A DNA stretch of 64,000 bases from Muribaculaceae bacterium (GTDB lineage: Bacteria > Bacteroidota > Bacteroidia > Bacteroidales > Muribaculaceae): positions 1 through 64,000 of the forward strand of contig VSPD01000001.1 of the NCBI GenBank assembly GCA_009775125.1. Reading direction: 5' to 3'. How positions within the stretch are numbered: position 1 is the first letter of the stretch; the number at the start of each line of letters is the position of its first letter. The notes beneath the pieces are model-generated. The model was not told where the DNA came from and did not search any database. It saw only the letters and a program-made list of their open reading frames with translations. Positions 50,633 through 59,730 of this stretch are shown here, piece after piece. The position numbers and the translations under genes were made by a program.

Positions 50633-51398
50633 ACAGCATAAGATGCTACGGTATTGTCTGCTGGTGCCTTTGGCGCTGTTGGTGGCGTCGGTGGTGGCCG
50701 GATGGCGGTCGTATGCCAATGCGAGAGAGGATATTGCCGACGACCTGAATGAGGCAATGATTGCACTGGCTAATGAGAACAGAAACTTATGGATAAGGCA
50801 AGACACCGTGGCCGCGCTCCGCACTATGCACGAAACCACACGCAAGCCTGTGATATACCAGGCTTCGGATGTGAATTTCAGAAATCCCAATCTAAAAGAC
50901 AAGGCCTACATAGCCGTAGCATTGGCAGACAAATATGCTGAAATGCCTAAAATCAACGGCGACAAGATAGCTTCCGATTCAATCATACTTGTGACAGAAA
51001 CGGATGGAAACAGTTTGGCAATACGGGTGCAAGGATTTGCCGACTGTTCGATGGCGTCAGTTTTTTCCTTGTCGGACCAAAGGGTACCCGGTGTGCTTTT
51101 CGCGCTGTCGTTGCTATCGATGACGAGTGTTTTCGTATTGAGAAAAAAGGATGAAGAATTCACTATCGACAGCATCAAGCTCACCCCCATGCAACGGCAG
51201 CTTGTGCAGATGCTGCTTGACGCCCCCGGACGCAAAGTCGACAAGCAGACGCTCTGTTGCGCCTTGTGGGGCAATAAAAGCAACGCCGAAGAATCGCTCT
51301 ACACCCTTGTGCGACGCACCAAGGGCGCGCTTGCAGAGGCCAATGCAGAGATTGTGTGCAACCGCGGCGAGTCATACGAGCTGCGCATAAACGCCTGA
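50613..51398 (+). CDS. Membrane-anchored winged-helix regulator (ToxR-like)
   Basis: 261 residues; a second ATG at 50625 would remove four residues and reduce the overlap with the upstream gene from 20 to 8 bp. One N-terminal helix (about 12-30), a periplasmic-type region (about 31-155), a second helix (about 158-175), then a C-terminal winged helix of the OmpR type ('LTPMQRQLVQMLLDAPGRKV', 'TLVRRTKGAL', 'IVCNRGESYEL'). This is a one-component design like ToxR/CadC but with the DNA-binding domain at the C-terminus. The outer-membrane barrel gene next to it is the likely target. Confidence 0.8.
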   Translation: MRTKMIKQHKMLRYCLLVPLALLVASVVAGWRSYANAREDIADDLNEAMIALANENRNLWIRQDTVAALRTMHETTRKPVIYQASDVNFRNPNLKDKAYIAVALADKYAEMPKINGDKIASDSIILVTETDGNSLAIRVQGFADCSMASVFSLSDQRVPGVLFALSLLSMTSVFVLRKKDEEFTIDSIKLTPMQRQLVQMLLDAPGRKVDKQTLCCALWGNKSNAEESLYTLVRRTKGALAEANAEIVCNRGESYELRINA

Positions 51399-51442
51399 TT
51401 TACAACATTGTCAGACATTTGTCAGACAAAAGTCAGACTTTT

Positions 51443-51476
51443 TTTGAGGCGGATTGACACTTTTTCATTTGCTTTG
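51443..51476 (+). promoter_or_regulatory. Possible promoter of the outer-membrane barrel gene
   Basis: TTTG (51443-51446), 22 nt, then TTGCTTTG (51469-51476; one mismatch to TAnnTTTG), ending 4 nt before the ATG at 51481. The repeated words GTCAGACA just upstream (about 51410-51437) could be a regulator site. Confidence 0.45.
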
Positions 51477-51480
51477 CGGC

Positions 51481-53526
51481 ATGAAAAAGTTCACTGCTAT
51501 AATCATTGCGATCGTGCACCTGTGGAGTCACGCGCAAAACACCGCTCCCGCCACTCTCGACGATGTGGTGGTCACGGCCGACAGCCAAAAGGGAACGTCC
51601 GCCAAAGTAACACTCCGGCCTTCGGCTCTTGAAAAGAAACACAGCACCAACGGCTACGCGCTGCTGGCAAACATGAATCTGCCGGATTTCAATATAGACG
51701 TATCGTCGCAGACAATATCGACTATAACAGGACGTGATGTAAAGATACTCATCAACGGAACGGAGGCCGGCGCCGACGAACTCGCCACGCTTGCCGCATC
51801 GGAGATAACGCGCATCGACTACCGGCGCAATCCCGGAGGCCGATACGCAGGCTGCGGCGCAGTGATAAATTTCATAACCGCGCAATATGACTACGGCGGC
51901 AATGTATATCTCTCGGCCGATGAAGGACTGGCGCGAAAATACGGCCAATATACCGGCATGGTAAACTACAAACGACACGCCGTGACCGTCTCTCTTACTG
52001 CCAACGGAACATGGGACAGGTCGTCGACGCTCAACAGTGCCGAAAACACATTCTCGCTCAACGATGGAACTTTGTTTCAATCGACACTCCCCGACGGAGC
52101 TGCCACCCATACAAACTCGCAATATATAAATCTGAAATTCGGCCATGCGTCCAATAATCATTCATTCGACATATCGCTCGGCACTACTCGCAGCGCGACG
52201 CCGCGCAACACACGCACCGACAACATAGAATATTCCGGGCTTTACAATTTCAACTCCGAGGCAAGCCGCGAAAGCTCGGAGCGTGGCCTGTCGCCGGCGA
52301 TGAAAATGCACTACAACCTGTATCTGCCGGGAGGACACGCCCTTATGTCGATTGTCACGGCGCGATACGGGCACACTTCATTCCGCAGCGTATATTCAGA
52401 AACATCCGCGCCTAAATTAGGCAACAACACCAAAGAAGACAACGTGCTCGCAAGCGCAACACTCGGGTATTTCAAATCGTTTGACAGCGGCATGAGCATC
52501 GGTCTGACCGCCGATGAATATTACAACTACTACCATGACATTTATTCCGGCGCGTTCAACAGCACTCAGACGCTGACGAACAATCACATAATGGCTATGG
52601 CGCATATCGACCACAATCTGCCATGCGGACTGTCGTACAACGCCTCGGCAGGCATCACCGACCTGTATTCCAATATCGGACACCACAGCGACAACCAACT
52701 ATCGCCCATGGCATTCTACGGACTCACATATGCCATAAACCCAAAGCATATGGTAAGCGTGACAGGAAATTACGTCCACAGCATCTACAATCCTCAGTAC
52801 AAGAACGAGGCTGTGATACCGACATCGTTTTTCGAGGCAACCGTCGGAAATCCCCACCTCGAGCAATTGAAGGCTTTTCAAAACATGATGAGTTATAACG
52901 GCCATGCCGGACATTTCGCTTTTTCGGCAACCTACGATTTTCTAAAATATTTCGGCAACACTTCAAACCGATATTTTGCCGAAAACAACATCATGTATCA
53001 TCAACTCGTAAACGACGGCAATTTCCATTACAACAAATTTATTTTCGGAGCTTCGGCTTCCCTGCTTGGCGACAGACTGAGGCTGAAAGGCAATGCTATA
53101 TTCAGCATGAACCGGTTTGACTCGAAATACCGGCCGGCACGGAGCAATGACTGGCGAGCCGATTTCAGCGCGTCGTACATGGCCGGCGACTGGCAGATAA
53201 AAAGCTCTTATGCCTTGCCATACAGCGCACTTGGCATCGAGGGGACAAAAATACGGTATTCGGCTCAATACAGAGTCTCGCTAAACTGGCATCATGGCGA
53301 CTGGGCGGCTGAATGTTGCGTCGATAATTTCCTCGACCGCCGGGGCCGCACACGCAACGTGGCCGACTACGGGGCGTACCGCTCCGTGTCGCAATCGTTG
53401 AGCGACAAAAGAGGGCGCAACATCGGCGTGACCGTGACATACATGCTCTCCTACGGGAAGAAAACAGACAGCGAGCCGCCACAGACAGAAACAAGCATCA
53501 ATTCGGCTATCTTGCGGCCGTTTTGA
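51481..53526 (+). CDS. TonB-receptor-like outer-membrane beta-barrel protein
   Basis: 681 residues from ATG 51481, where 'MKKFTAIIIAIVHLWSHAQ' forms a signal peptide; a frame open to 51454 lacks one. After 'TLDDVVVTADSQ' comes a plug-like domain ('LLANMNLPDFNIDV', 'IEGTEAGADEL' region, 'INFITAQ'), then a long barrel with alternating strands to 'GRNIGVTVTYMLSYGKK'. It lacks the usual CarboxypepD-like N-terminal domain. It probably imports or exports something through the outer membrane; no SusD partner is present. Confidence 0.82.
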   Translation: MKKFTAIIIAIVHLWSHAQNTAPATLDDVVVTADSQKGTSAKVTLRPSALEKKHSTNGYALLANMNLPDFNIDVSSQTISTITGRDVKILINGTEAGADELATLAASEITRIDYRRNPGGRYAGCGAVINFITAQYDYGGNVYLSADEGLARKYGQYTGMVNYKRHAVTVSLTANGTWDRSSTLNSAENTFSLNDGTLFQSTLPDGAATHTNSQYINLKFGHASNNHSFDISLGTTRSATPRNTRTDNIEYSGLYNFNSEASRESSERGLSPAMKMHYNLYLPGGHALMSIVTARYGHTSFRSVYSETSAPKLGNNTKEDNVLASATLGYFKSFDSGMSIGLTADEYYNYYHDIYSGAFNSTQTLTNNHIMAMAHIDHNLPCGLSYNASAGITDLYSNIGHHSDNQLSPMAFYGLTYAINPKHMVSVTGNYVHSIYNPQYKNEAVIPTSFFEATVGNPHLEQLKAFQNMMSYNGHAGHFAFSATYDFLKYFGNTSNRYFAENNIMYHQLVNDGNFHYNKFIFGASASLLGDRLRLKGNAIFSMNRFDSKYRPARSNDWRADFSASYMAGDWQIKSSYALPYSALGIEGTKIRYSAQYRVSLNWHHGDWAAECCVDNFLDRRGRTRNVADYGAYRSVSQSLSDKRGRNIGVTVTYMLSYGKKTDSEPPQTETSINSAILRPF

Positions 53527-53531
53527 CATAT

Positions 53532-53593
53532 CGCAAGCCGGAGGCTTACGTTCCCAGATTCTTCACAAGCCGGAGGCTTGTGTTCCTAAAAAC
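53532..53593. repeat. Dispersed 'CACAAGCCGGAGG' repeat, copy 3
   Basis: Two imperfect units in a row (CGCAAGCCGGAGGCTTACG then CACAAGCCGGAGGCTTGTG, each followed by GTTCC). The second forms a perfect CACAAGCC/GGCTTGTG hairpin. The core is shared with 5471-5530 and 39775-39832. Confidence 0.65.
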
Positions 53594-53624
53594 AGCCGCC
53601 GTCTCGGGGGAGACGGCGGCTGTT
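53587..53624 (-). terminator. Terminator of the ferritin gene
   Basis: A perfect 15-bp stem (53591-53605 with 53610-53624, GGGG loop) is followed on the minus strand by a T-run. Confidence 0.85.
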
Positions 53625-53646
53625 GATGTGGTATGTGCGGGGGTGA

Positions 53647-54168
53647 TTATTCGGCGGTGGCGAGGGGAGAAGGCACGTTGTAGGTGCGGGCGGCGAGTTC
53701 CTGGTCGAGCATATAGAGACCCATGCCGTCGTTGCCGATGAGAGTGAACTTGTCGATGAGTTCACGTGCGGTTTCTTCTTCCTCAACTTGCTCGGCGATG
53801 AACCAGTTGAGTTTTTCGCGTGTGGCGTAGTCGTGTTCGGCTTCGGCCATGGCGTAGAGATTGTTGATCATAGCCGTCACTTTCTGCTCGTGGGCAAGAG
53901 TGTCTTTGAAAGCGCATACGGGGCATTCCCATTTTTCGGGCACTTCGGCGATGGGGCGGAGGATTACACGACCGCCGCGACTATTGATGTAGTTCATGAA
54001 AATTTGGGCGTGGGCCTGTTCTTCCTGAAATTGGATACGGAACCAGTTTGCGATGCCCGGACGGCCTTCGGCTTCAAAGTTGCAAGCCATGGCCAGGTAG
54101 AGGTATGCCGACCAAAATTCGGCGTTTACCTGCTGATTGAGGGCTTCTTCAAGGGATTTGGAAAACAT
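53647..54168 (-). CDS. ftnA: Bacterial non-haem ferritin
   Basis: 173 residues forming the four-helix ferritin fold. Ferroxidase ligands are visible in 'NAEFWSAYLYLAM' (Glu 17), 'QFQEEQAHAQIF' (Glu/His near 50-53) and 'FIAEQVEEEE' (near 125-130). It stores iron as a ferric core inside a 24-subunit shell in the cytoplasm. The start is the first ATG, 'MFSKSLEEALN'. Strong terminator downstream; 36 bp of TAGTTAT-like repeats separate it from the asparaginase gene. Confidence 0.94.
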   Translation of the reverse strand: MFSKSLEEALNQQVNAEFWSAYLYLAMACNFEAEGRPGIANWFRIQFQEEQAHAQIFMNYINSRGGRVILRPIAEVPEKWECPVCAFKDTLAHEQKVTAMINNLYAMAEAEHDYATREKLNWFIAEQVEEEETARELIDKFTLIGNDGMGLYMLDQELAARTYNVPSPLATAE

Positions 54169-54204
54169 AATACTAAGTTTAGTTATTAGTTATAAGTTAT
54201 AAAG

Positions 54205-55230
54205 TCAAATGGTGATTTCGCCGCGCAGCGACGTCTGGAGGTATTTTTTCACGGCTACGGGGCCGAAGCCGAGGCCGAAGAGGAACATCATTTTTGTCAT
54301 GGCGGCCTCGAAGGTGATGTCGTGCCCGGAAACTACACCGGCAGCACAGAGCAGGTCGCCGGTCTCATAACGGTTGGAGTTGACGCATCCGTGGACGCAT
54401 TGTGTAACGTTAACTATAACTATGCCTCGCTTTACGGCATCGCGTATGGCTCCGATTATCGCCGGAGATGTGGGGGCGTTTCCGGCTCCATATGTGCGGA
54501 TAACGGCGCCTTTTATGCCGGGGGCCGCAAGGTGGTAAGCTATGGCCTCGGGTGTGATGCCGGGAAACAAGTCGATTGACATTACGGCAGCGTCCATTTC
54601 AAGCCTCAGCGTGAGCGGACGCTTGGGCGAACGCAGAAGTGCATCGGCATCGAAATTGATGCCAAGACCGATTTTTGCCAGATACGGGTAGTTGTAACTC
54701 TTGAAGGCGTTGAAATTGTCGGCAGAACGTTTTGTGGCTCGGTTTCCGCGCCACAGATAGTCTTCGAAGAGAATCGCCACTTCCTGCACCATGGGCTCGC
54801 CGTGGCTGTCGCGAGCGGCGGCAATCTGGAGGGCCGTGATGAGATTTTCCTCGCCGTCGGTGCGAACCTCTCCGATAGGAAGTTGCGAACCCGTGATAAT
54901 TACCGGCTTGTGCAGGTTGTCGAGCATGAACGAGAGAGCCGATGCAGTGTATGCCATTGTATCGGTACCGTGGAGCACGACAAAACCGTCGTAGCCAAGA
55001 TAGTTGTCGGCGATGGCGCTTGCAATCTGCTGCCAGTGGCCGATGCTCATGTCGGAAGAGTCGATCGGGGGATGGAACTGGATGTTGTCAATCTCGTAAT
55101 CGAGCATCTTTACCTTTGGCACATTTTCCATCAGATGGGTAAAATCGAAGGGTTTGAGCACCTTGGTGTCAGCGTCCTCAATCATACCGATGGTTCCGCC
55201 TGTATAAATTATCAGGATTCGTGGCTTCAT
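54205..55230 (-). CDS. ansA: Type I L-asparaginase
   Basis: 341 residues. It hydrolyses L-asparagine to aspartate and ammonia. The first catalytic threonine lies in 'YTGGTIGM' near the N-terminus and the second in 'VLHGTDTMAYTASAL'. No signal peptide is present, which fits the cytoplasmic type I enzyme. It lies downstream of metG on the same strand with a 34-bp gap. Confidence 0.93.
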   Translation of the reverse strand: MKPRILIIYTGGTIGMIEDADTKVLKPFDFTHLMENVPKVKMLDYEIDNIQFHPPIDSSDMSIGHWQQIASAIADNYLGYDGFVVLHGTDTMAYTASALSFMLDNLHKPVIITGSQLPIGEVRTDGEENLITALQIAAARDSHGEPMVQEVAILFEDYLWRGNRATKRSADNFNAFKSYNYPYLAKIGLGINFDADALLRSPKRPLTLRLEMDAAVMSIDLFPGITPEAIAYHLAAPGIKGAVIRTYGAGNAPTSPAIIGAIRDAVKRGIVIVNVTQCVHGCVNSNRYETGDLLCAAGVVSGHDITFEAAMTKMMFLFGLGFGPVAVKKYLQTSLRGEITI

Positions 55231-55264
55231 GGGAGGGATGGCGGGGTTAAAAGTTATAGCCTGA

Positions 55265-57307
55265 CTATTTCACCTGGGCACCGGGAGCGACAGGGCCGGT
55301 GGGGCCAATCACTACGAGCGAGCCGTCGGCATTCTCGGCAGACAGAATCATGCCCATCGACTCTATGCCTTTCAGCTTGCGCGGGGGCAGGTTAGCAATG
55401 AAGCATACCTGCTTGCCCACGAGGTCGTCGGGCGCATAGTGCTTGGCGATGCCGGACACGATGGTGCGGCCGCCCATGCCGTCGTCGATTCTGAATTTGA
55501 GCAGTTTGTCGGCTTTGGGCACTTTTACACATTCTACAACTGTGCCGACACGGATGTCAGCTTTCATAAACGTGTCGAAATCGACATCGGGCTGCTGGGG
55601 CTCGGGGGTGAAGTTCTTTATTTGGTTTTCTTTCTTGATGCGGTCGAGGCGGTCGATCTGCGCCTGGATGGCGTCGTCCTCGATTTTTTCAAAGAGAAGT
55701 TCGGGTTGTGCGATAGCGGCGCCTTCTGCCAGGATGTCGAAACGACCGAGCATATCCCAGTCGAGCTTGCCAATGCCGAGCATCTTCGACAGCTTGGCCG
55801 ACATGAAAGGCAGCACGGGCTCGAAAGCCACAGCCAGGTTGGCGCAGAGTTGCAGGGCCAGGTTGAGCACGGTGGCAGTGCGGCCGAGGTCGGTCTTTGC
55901 CGTCTTCCAAGGCTCGGAAGTTTGAAGGTAACGGTTTCCGATACGCGCTATTTCCATGGCGTATTTTGCGGCGTCGCGGAAGTGGAACGTTTCGATAGCC
56001 TCGGTGAGGGCCTTGGCGGCGGCTTCGGTCTCGGCAATCATGGCGCGGTCGTCGTCGGTGAGCGCGCCGGCAGCGGGAACCTTGCCTTCGAAATATTTGT
56101 GTGTGAGGACGATGGCACGGTTTACGAAGTTGCCGAGGATTGCCACGAGCTCGTTATTGTTATGCGCCTGGAAGTCGCGCCATGTGAAATCGTTGTCTTT
56201 TGCCTCGGGCGCGTTTACAGTGAGGACATAACGGAGCACGTCCTGCTTGCCGGGGAAGTCGCGGAGGTATTCATGGAGCCACACGGCCCAGTTGCGCGAG
56301 GTGGATATTTTGTCGCCTTCGAGATTGAGAAACTCGTTGGCGGGCACATTGTCGGGGAGTTGGAAGTTGTCGCCATAGGCCATGAGCATTGCGGGGAACA
56401 CGATGCAGTGGAACACGATATTGTCCTTGCCTATGAAGTTGATAATGCGTGTCTCGGGGTCTTTCCACCATGTCTGCCATGTGTCGGGCAAGATTTCCTT
56501 AGTGTTGGAGATATAGCCGATGGGGGCGTCGAACCACACGTAGAGCACCTTGCCTTCGGCACCTTCGACAGGAACGGGCACGCCCCATTTCAGGTCGCGC
56601 GACACAGCACGGGGCTGCAAGCCAAGGTCGAGCCACGACTTGCACTGGCCGTAGACATTCGGTTTCCATTCTTTGTGGCCTTCGAGAATCCATTGGCGCA
56701 GGGCGTCCTCATAGCGGTCGAGGGGAAGGAACCAGTGAGATGTCTCCTTCAAGGTTACCGGGGCGTTGGTGAGGGCCGAACGGGGATTGATAAGGTCGGT
56801 GGCGTTGAGCGATGTGCCGCAGGCCTCGCATTGGTCGCCGTAGGCGCGCTCGGAGCCGCAATGGGGGCAAGTGCCCACGACATAGCGGTCGGCAAGGAAT
56901 TCGCCTGCTTCCTCGTCGTAGGGCTGCATGGATGTCTGCTGTATGAACTTGCCGTTGTCGTAGAGGTGGCGGAAAAATTCCGATGCCGTATCGTGGTGAA
57001 TATCAGATGTTGTGCGCGAGTACACGTCGAACGAAATGCCGAGCTCCTCAAACGAGTCCTTTATAATCTTATGATATCGGTCGACAATGTCTTGCGGAGT
57101 CACACCCTCCTTGCGGGCTTTGAGAGTGATGGGCACACCGTGCTCGTCGCTGCCGCCTATCATCTTCACGTCGCGTCCGCGCAGGCGCAGATAGCGGGCG
57201 TAGATGTCGGCAGGGACGTAGACACCGGCAAGGTGGCCGATGTGTACGGGTCCATTGGCATATGGGAGAGCGGTGGTGATTAGCGTGCGTTTATATTGAT
57301 TTTCCAT
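55265..57307 (-). CDS. metG: Methionyl-tRNA synthetase with C-terminal tRNA-binding domain
   Basis: 680 residues. Class I synthetase charging both Met tRNAs. The HIGH motif is 'PYANGPVHIGHLAG', the zinc knuckle 'CPHCGS' and 'CEACG' lies at about 146-162, and the KMSKS-type loop is 'GDKISTSRNW'. Residues about 575-680 are the EMAPII/Arc1p-like tRNA-binding domain ('MKADIRVGTVVECVKVP'). The length is full. Promoter at 57328-57358. Confidence 0.97.
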   Translation of the reverse strand: MENQYKRTLITTALPYANGPVHIGHLAGVYVPADIYARYLRLRGRDVKMIGGSDEHGVPITLKARKEGVTPQDIVDRYHKIIKDSFEELGISFDVYSRTTSDIHHDTASEFFRHLYDNGKFIQQTSMQPYDEEAGEFLADRYVVGTCPHCGSERAYGDQCEACGTSLNATDLINPRSALTNAPVTLKETSHWFLPLDRYEDALRQWILEGHKEWKPNVYGQCKSWLDLGLQPRAVSRDLKWGVPVPVEGAEGKVLYVWFDAPIGYISNTKEILPDTWQTWWKDPETRIINFIGKDNIVFHCIVFPAMLMAYGDNFQLPDNVPANEFLNLEGDKISTSRNWAVWLHEYLRDFPGKQDVLRYVLTVNAPEAKDNDFTWRDFQAHNNNELVAILGNFVNRAIVLTHKYFEGKVPAAGALTDDDRAMIAETEAAAKALTEAIETFHFRDAAKYAMEIARIGNRYLQTSEPWKTAKTDLGRTATVLNLALQLCANLAVAFEPVLPFMSAKLSKMLGIGKLDWDMLGRFDILAEGAAIAQPELLFEKIEDDAIQAQIDRLDRIKKENQIKNFTPEPQQPDVDFDTFMKADIRVGTVVECVKVPKADKLLKFRIDDGMGGRTIVSGIAKHYAPDDLVGKQVCFIANLPPRKLKGIESMGMILSAENADGSLVVIGPTGPVAPGAQVK

Positions 57308-57327
57308 TTTTAACTGTTTTTAATTCG

Positions 57328-57358
57328 CAAAGGTACACATTAATAGTATATTTTCAAA
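57328..57358 (-). promoter_or_regulatory. Promoter of metG
   Basis: On the minus strand TTTG (57358-57355), exactly 19 nt, then TACCTTTG (57335-57328), about 20 nt before the start codon. Confidence 0.8.
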
Positions 57359-57424
57359 ATCTTTTTTTCTTTTCGGAACAATTAATTTTTCATGTCGCGC
57401 GGTTCACAAAAAAGGCTACGGATG

Positions 57425-57456
57425 TTTGGCCGATTGAAAAAGAATGTTTATTTTTG
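57425..57456 (+). promoter_or_regulatory. Promoter of the lplA-gcv operon
   Basis: TTTG (57425-57428), 20 nt, then TATTTTTG (57449-57456). A second TATTTTTG at 57464-57471 could serve as an alternative -7 element. The ATG is at 57485. No glycine riboswitch-like fold is apparent in this short leader. Confidence 0.7.
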
Positions 57457-57484
57457 CGTATCATATTTTTGTGCTAAAAGCGAC

Positions 57485-58219
57485 ATGAAACATGTGATTT
57501 TACCGAAAAGCGCGGCCTCGGTCCGGCGGCGTCTCCCGTTTTACCTCGCCATGGAGGAATGGGTGGCCGGAGCGTTGCCCGAAGGTGAATATTTTTTCAC
57601 CTGGCGTGTCGCGCCCACGGTAATCTACGGCCATTGCCAGGATGTGGCCGCGGAAGTGGACATGGACTACTGCCGCAGCCGCGGCATCGAGTTTTATCGC
57701 CGCAAGAGCGGGGGCGGGTGTGTATATGCCGACATGGACAATATCATGCTTTCATATATCTGCCCGGGAGCCGACGTGGAGCCGACGTTCGCACGCTATA
57801 CGGCCATGGTGGCCGGCGCGCTCCGCGGCATGGGCCTCGACGCCGTGCCTTCGGGACGCAACGATGTGGAAATCGGCGGCCGAAAGGTGTCGGGCGGAGC
57901 CTTCTACCGTATGGCCGGCCGAAGCATAGCCCACTCTACAATGCTGTTCGACACCGACATGGAGCACATGATGCGCGCCATCACCCCGTCGAGAGCAAAA
58001 CTCGAAAGCCACAAGGTGAAGTCGGTCGAGGCACGAATCACCACTTTAAGCCCCATGCTGCCCGGGATGACCATCGAGGAATTCAACAATCGCCTCATAG
58101 CATCCGTCACCGATTCCGAATTAGTGCTTTCGGAGGCGCAGGTGGCCGAAATCGAGAAACTTGAACAACATTATTACCGGCCCGAATGGCTCGGATACGA
58201 CCCTAAATCAACAACCTAA
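57485..58219 (+). CDS. lplA: Lipoate-protein ligase A-like protein
   Basis: 244 residues from ATG 57485; the longer frame to 57392 crosses the promoter. The lipoyl-ligase fold is clear: 'PTVIYGHCQDV', 'FYRRKSGGGCVYAD' (the lipoyl-AMP loop) and 'GGRKVSGGAFYR' with the catalytic lysine. It ends where the small C-terminal domain of E. coli LplA would begin, so it is the short form. It attaches lipoate to lysine, here most likely GcvH two genes downstream. The gcvT gene starts 19 bp after its stop. Confidence 0.88.
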   Translation: MKHVILPKSAASVRRRLPFYLAMEEWVAGALPEGEYFFTWRVAPTVIYGHCQDVAAEVDMDYCRSRGIEFYRRKSGGGCVYADMDNIMLSYICPGADVEPTFARYTAMVAGALRGMGLDAVPSGRNDVEIGGRKVSGGAFYRMAGRSIAHSTMLFDTDMEHMMRAITPSRAKLESHKVKSVEARITTLSPMLPGMTIEEFNNRLIASVTDSELVLSEAQVAEIEKLEQHYYRPEWLGYDPKSTT

Positions 58220-58238
58220 ACAAAAAAATACCAACACC

Positions 58239-59324
58239 ATGAAAGAAACATGCCTCCATTCCCGCCATGTGGCCCGGGGCGCGCAGATGAGCCCCTTCGG
58301 AGGATTCGACATGCCGATACAATACGACGGCATAGTGGAAGAACACAACGCGGTGCGCCTACACGTGGGCGTGTTCGACGTGTCGCACATGGGCGAGGTG
58401 CTCATCAGCGGCCCCGACGCCGAAAAATACGTCAACCACATTTTCACAAACGACCTTACGGGAGCTCCCGACCGCACAATCTACTACGGCATGATGCTCT
58501 ACCCCAATGGCGGCGTCGTCGACGACCTGCTTGTGTACAAGCGCAACGACCGGGAGTTTTTCCTCGTGCCCAATGCCGCAAACATCGACAAGGACGTGGA
58601 CTGGATGATGAAAAACGCCGAAGGATTCGACGTGAAAATCGACCACCTCAGCGAGCGTTACGGCGAACTTGCCGTGCAGGGTCCCGAGGCCGAGGACACG
58701 CTGCGCAAGGTGCTGGGCATCGACTGCTCCGATTTGACTTTCTACACATTTAAAGATATTGTCTTCGAAGGCGAGGACGTGATTGTGAGCCGAACCGGAT
58801 ACACCGGCGAGGACGGCTTTGAAATATACGCCTCTCACGACCTTACCTGCCGCCTGTGGGACCGCCTTATGGAAGCCGGAGTGCAGCCTTGCGGCCTGGG
58901 ATGCCGCGACACTCTACGCTTCGAGGCCGGACTGCCCCTCTACGGCGATGAGCTCACCGACGAGGTTACGCCCATCGAAGCCGGATTCGGCATGTTCGTG
59001 AAACTCGACAAGCCCGAATTTATCGGCAAGGAGGCATGTGCCCGTCAAAAAACCGAAGGCGTGACACGCAAGAACGTCGGCCTCGAGCTTCAAGGCAACG
59101 CTATCCCGCGCCACGGCTACGAAGTGCTCAACGCCGAAGGCGAGAAAATAGGCGAAGTCACCACCGGCTACCACTCCATCACACTCGACAAGAACATAGC
59201 CATGGCTCTCATCGACGCACGTTACGCCAAACTTGGCACCGAGGTGCAGGTTCGCGTGCGCCGCAAGGTGTTCCCTGCCGTAGTGGTAAAAAAACGCTTC
59301 TACACACCCAATTACAAAAAATAA
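58239..59324 (+). CDS. gcvT: Glycine cleavage system T protein (aminomethyltransferase)
   Basis: 361 residues from ATG 58239. It takes the aminomethyl group from GcvH, hands the methylene to tetrahydrofolate and releases ammonia. 'MSPFGGFDMPIQY', 'VFDVSHMGEV', 'NDLTGAPDRTIYYGMML', 'SRTGYTGEDGFEIY' and 'GCRDTLRFEAGLPLYG' are the folate-binding family signatures. Second gene of the operon; gcvH follows after 29 bp. Confidence 0.96.
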   Translation: MKETCLHSRHVARGAQMSPFGGFDMPIQYDGIVEEHNAVRLHVGVFDVSHMGEVLISGPDAEKYVNHIFTNDLTGAPDRTIYYGMMLYPNGGVVDDLLVYKRNDREFFLVPNAANIDKDVDWMMKNAEGFDVKIDHLSERYGELAVQGPEAEDTLRKVLGIDCSDLTFYTFKDIVFEGEDVIVSRTGYTGEDGFEIYASHDLTCRLWDRLMEAGVQPCGLGCRDTLRFEAGLPLYGDELTDEVTPIEAGFGMFVKLDKPEFIGKEACARQKTEGVTRKNVGLELQGNAIPRHGYEVLNAEGEKIGEVTTGYHSITLDKNIAMALIDARYAKLGTEVQVRVRRKVFPAVVVKKRFYTPNYKK

Positions 59325-59353
59325 TTTTATCAACCGACCAAAAATTTACAACC

Positions 59354-59725
59354 ATGATCAAATATCTTCCTTCACACGAATATGCCCGCGTAGAGGGCAA
59401 CATCGCCTATGTAGGCATCTCCCCTTATGCAGCCGCCCAACTTGGCAATGTGGTTTACGTCGACATGCCCGAACAAGGCGATGACGTGACTGCCGGCGAA
59501 GATTTCGGAGCCATCGAATCCGTAAAGGCCGCTTCCGACCTGTTTGCCCCGGTGTCGGGCGCGGTAATCGAGGCCAACGAAGAACTCATCGACAATCCCC
59601 GTCTCGTAAACGAAGACCCGCTCAACCACTGGATTATCAAAGTGGAAATGACCGATCCTTCCGAACTCGACGCCCTCCTCGACCAGGAAGCCTACGACGC
59701 CCTCTGCGCCGCCGAGAAACATTAA
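59354..59725 (+). CDS. gcvH: Glycine cleavage system H protein
   Basis: 123 residues. The lipoyl carrier that shuttles the aminomethyl intermediate between P, T and L proteins. The lipoylated lysine is K58 in 'FGAIESVKAASDL', followed by 'PVSGAVIEAN' and 'NPRLVNEDPL'. Length and motifs are complete. Directly after its stop comes a decamer repeat array leading into gcvPA. Confidence 0.96.
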   Translation: MIKYLPSHEYARVEGNIAYVGISPYAAAQLGNVVYVDMPEQGDDVTAGEDFGAIESVKAASDLFAPVSGAVIEANEELIDNPRLVNEDPLNHWIIKVEMTDPSELDALLDQEAYDALCAAEKH

Positions 59726-59730
59726 AACAA

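Noticed and set aside
55439..57283. A 614-codon open frame antisense to metG.
   Set aside because: It mirrors the GC-rich codon pattern of metG, has no family signature, and metG itself shows every expected motif over its full length.
57457..57484. A glycine riboswitch before the gcv operon.
   Set aside because: The leader between promoter and start codon is only about 30 nt, too short for either aptamer.
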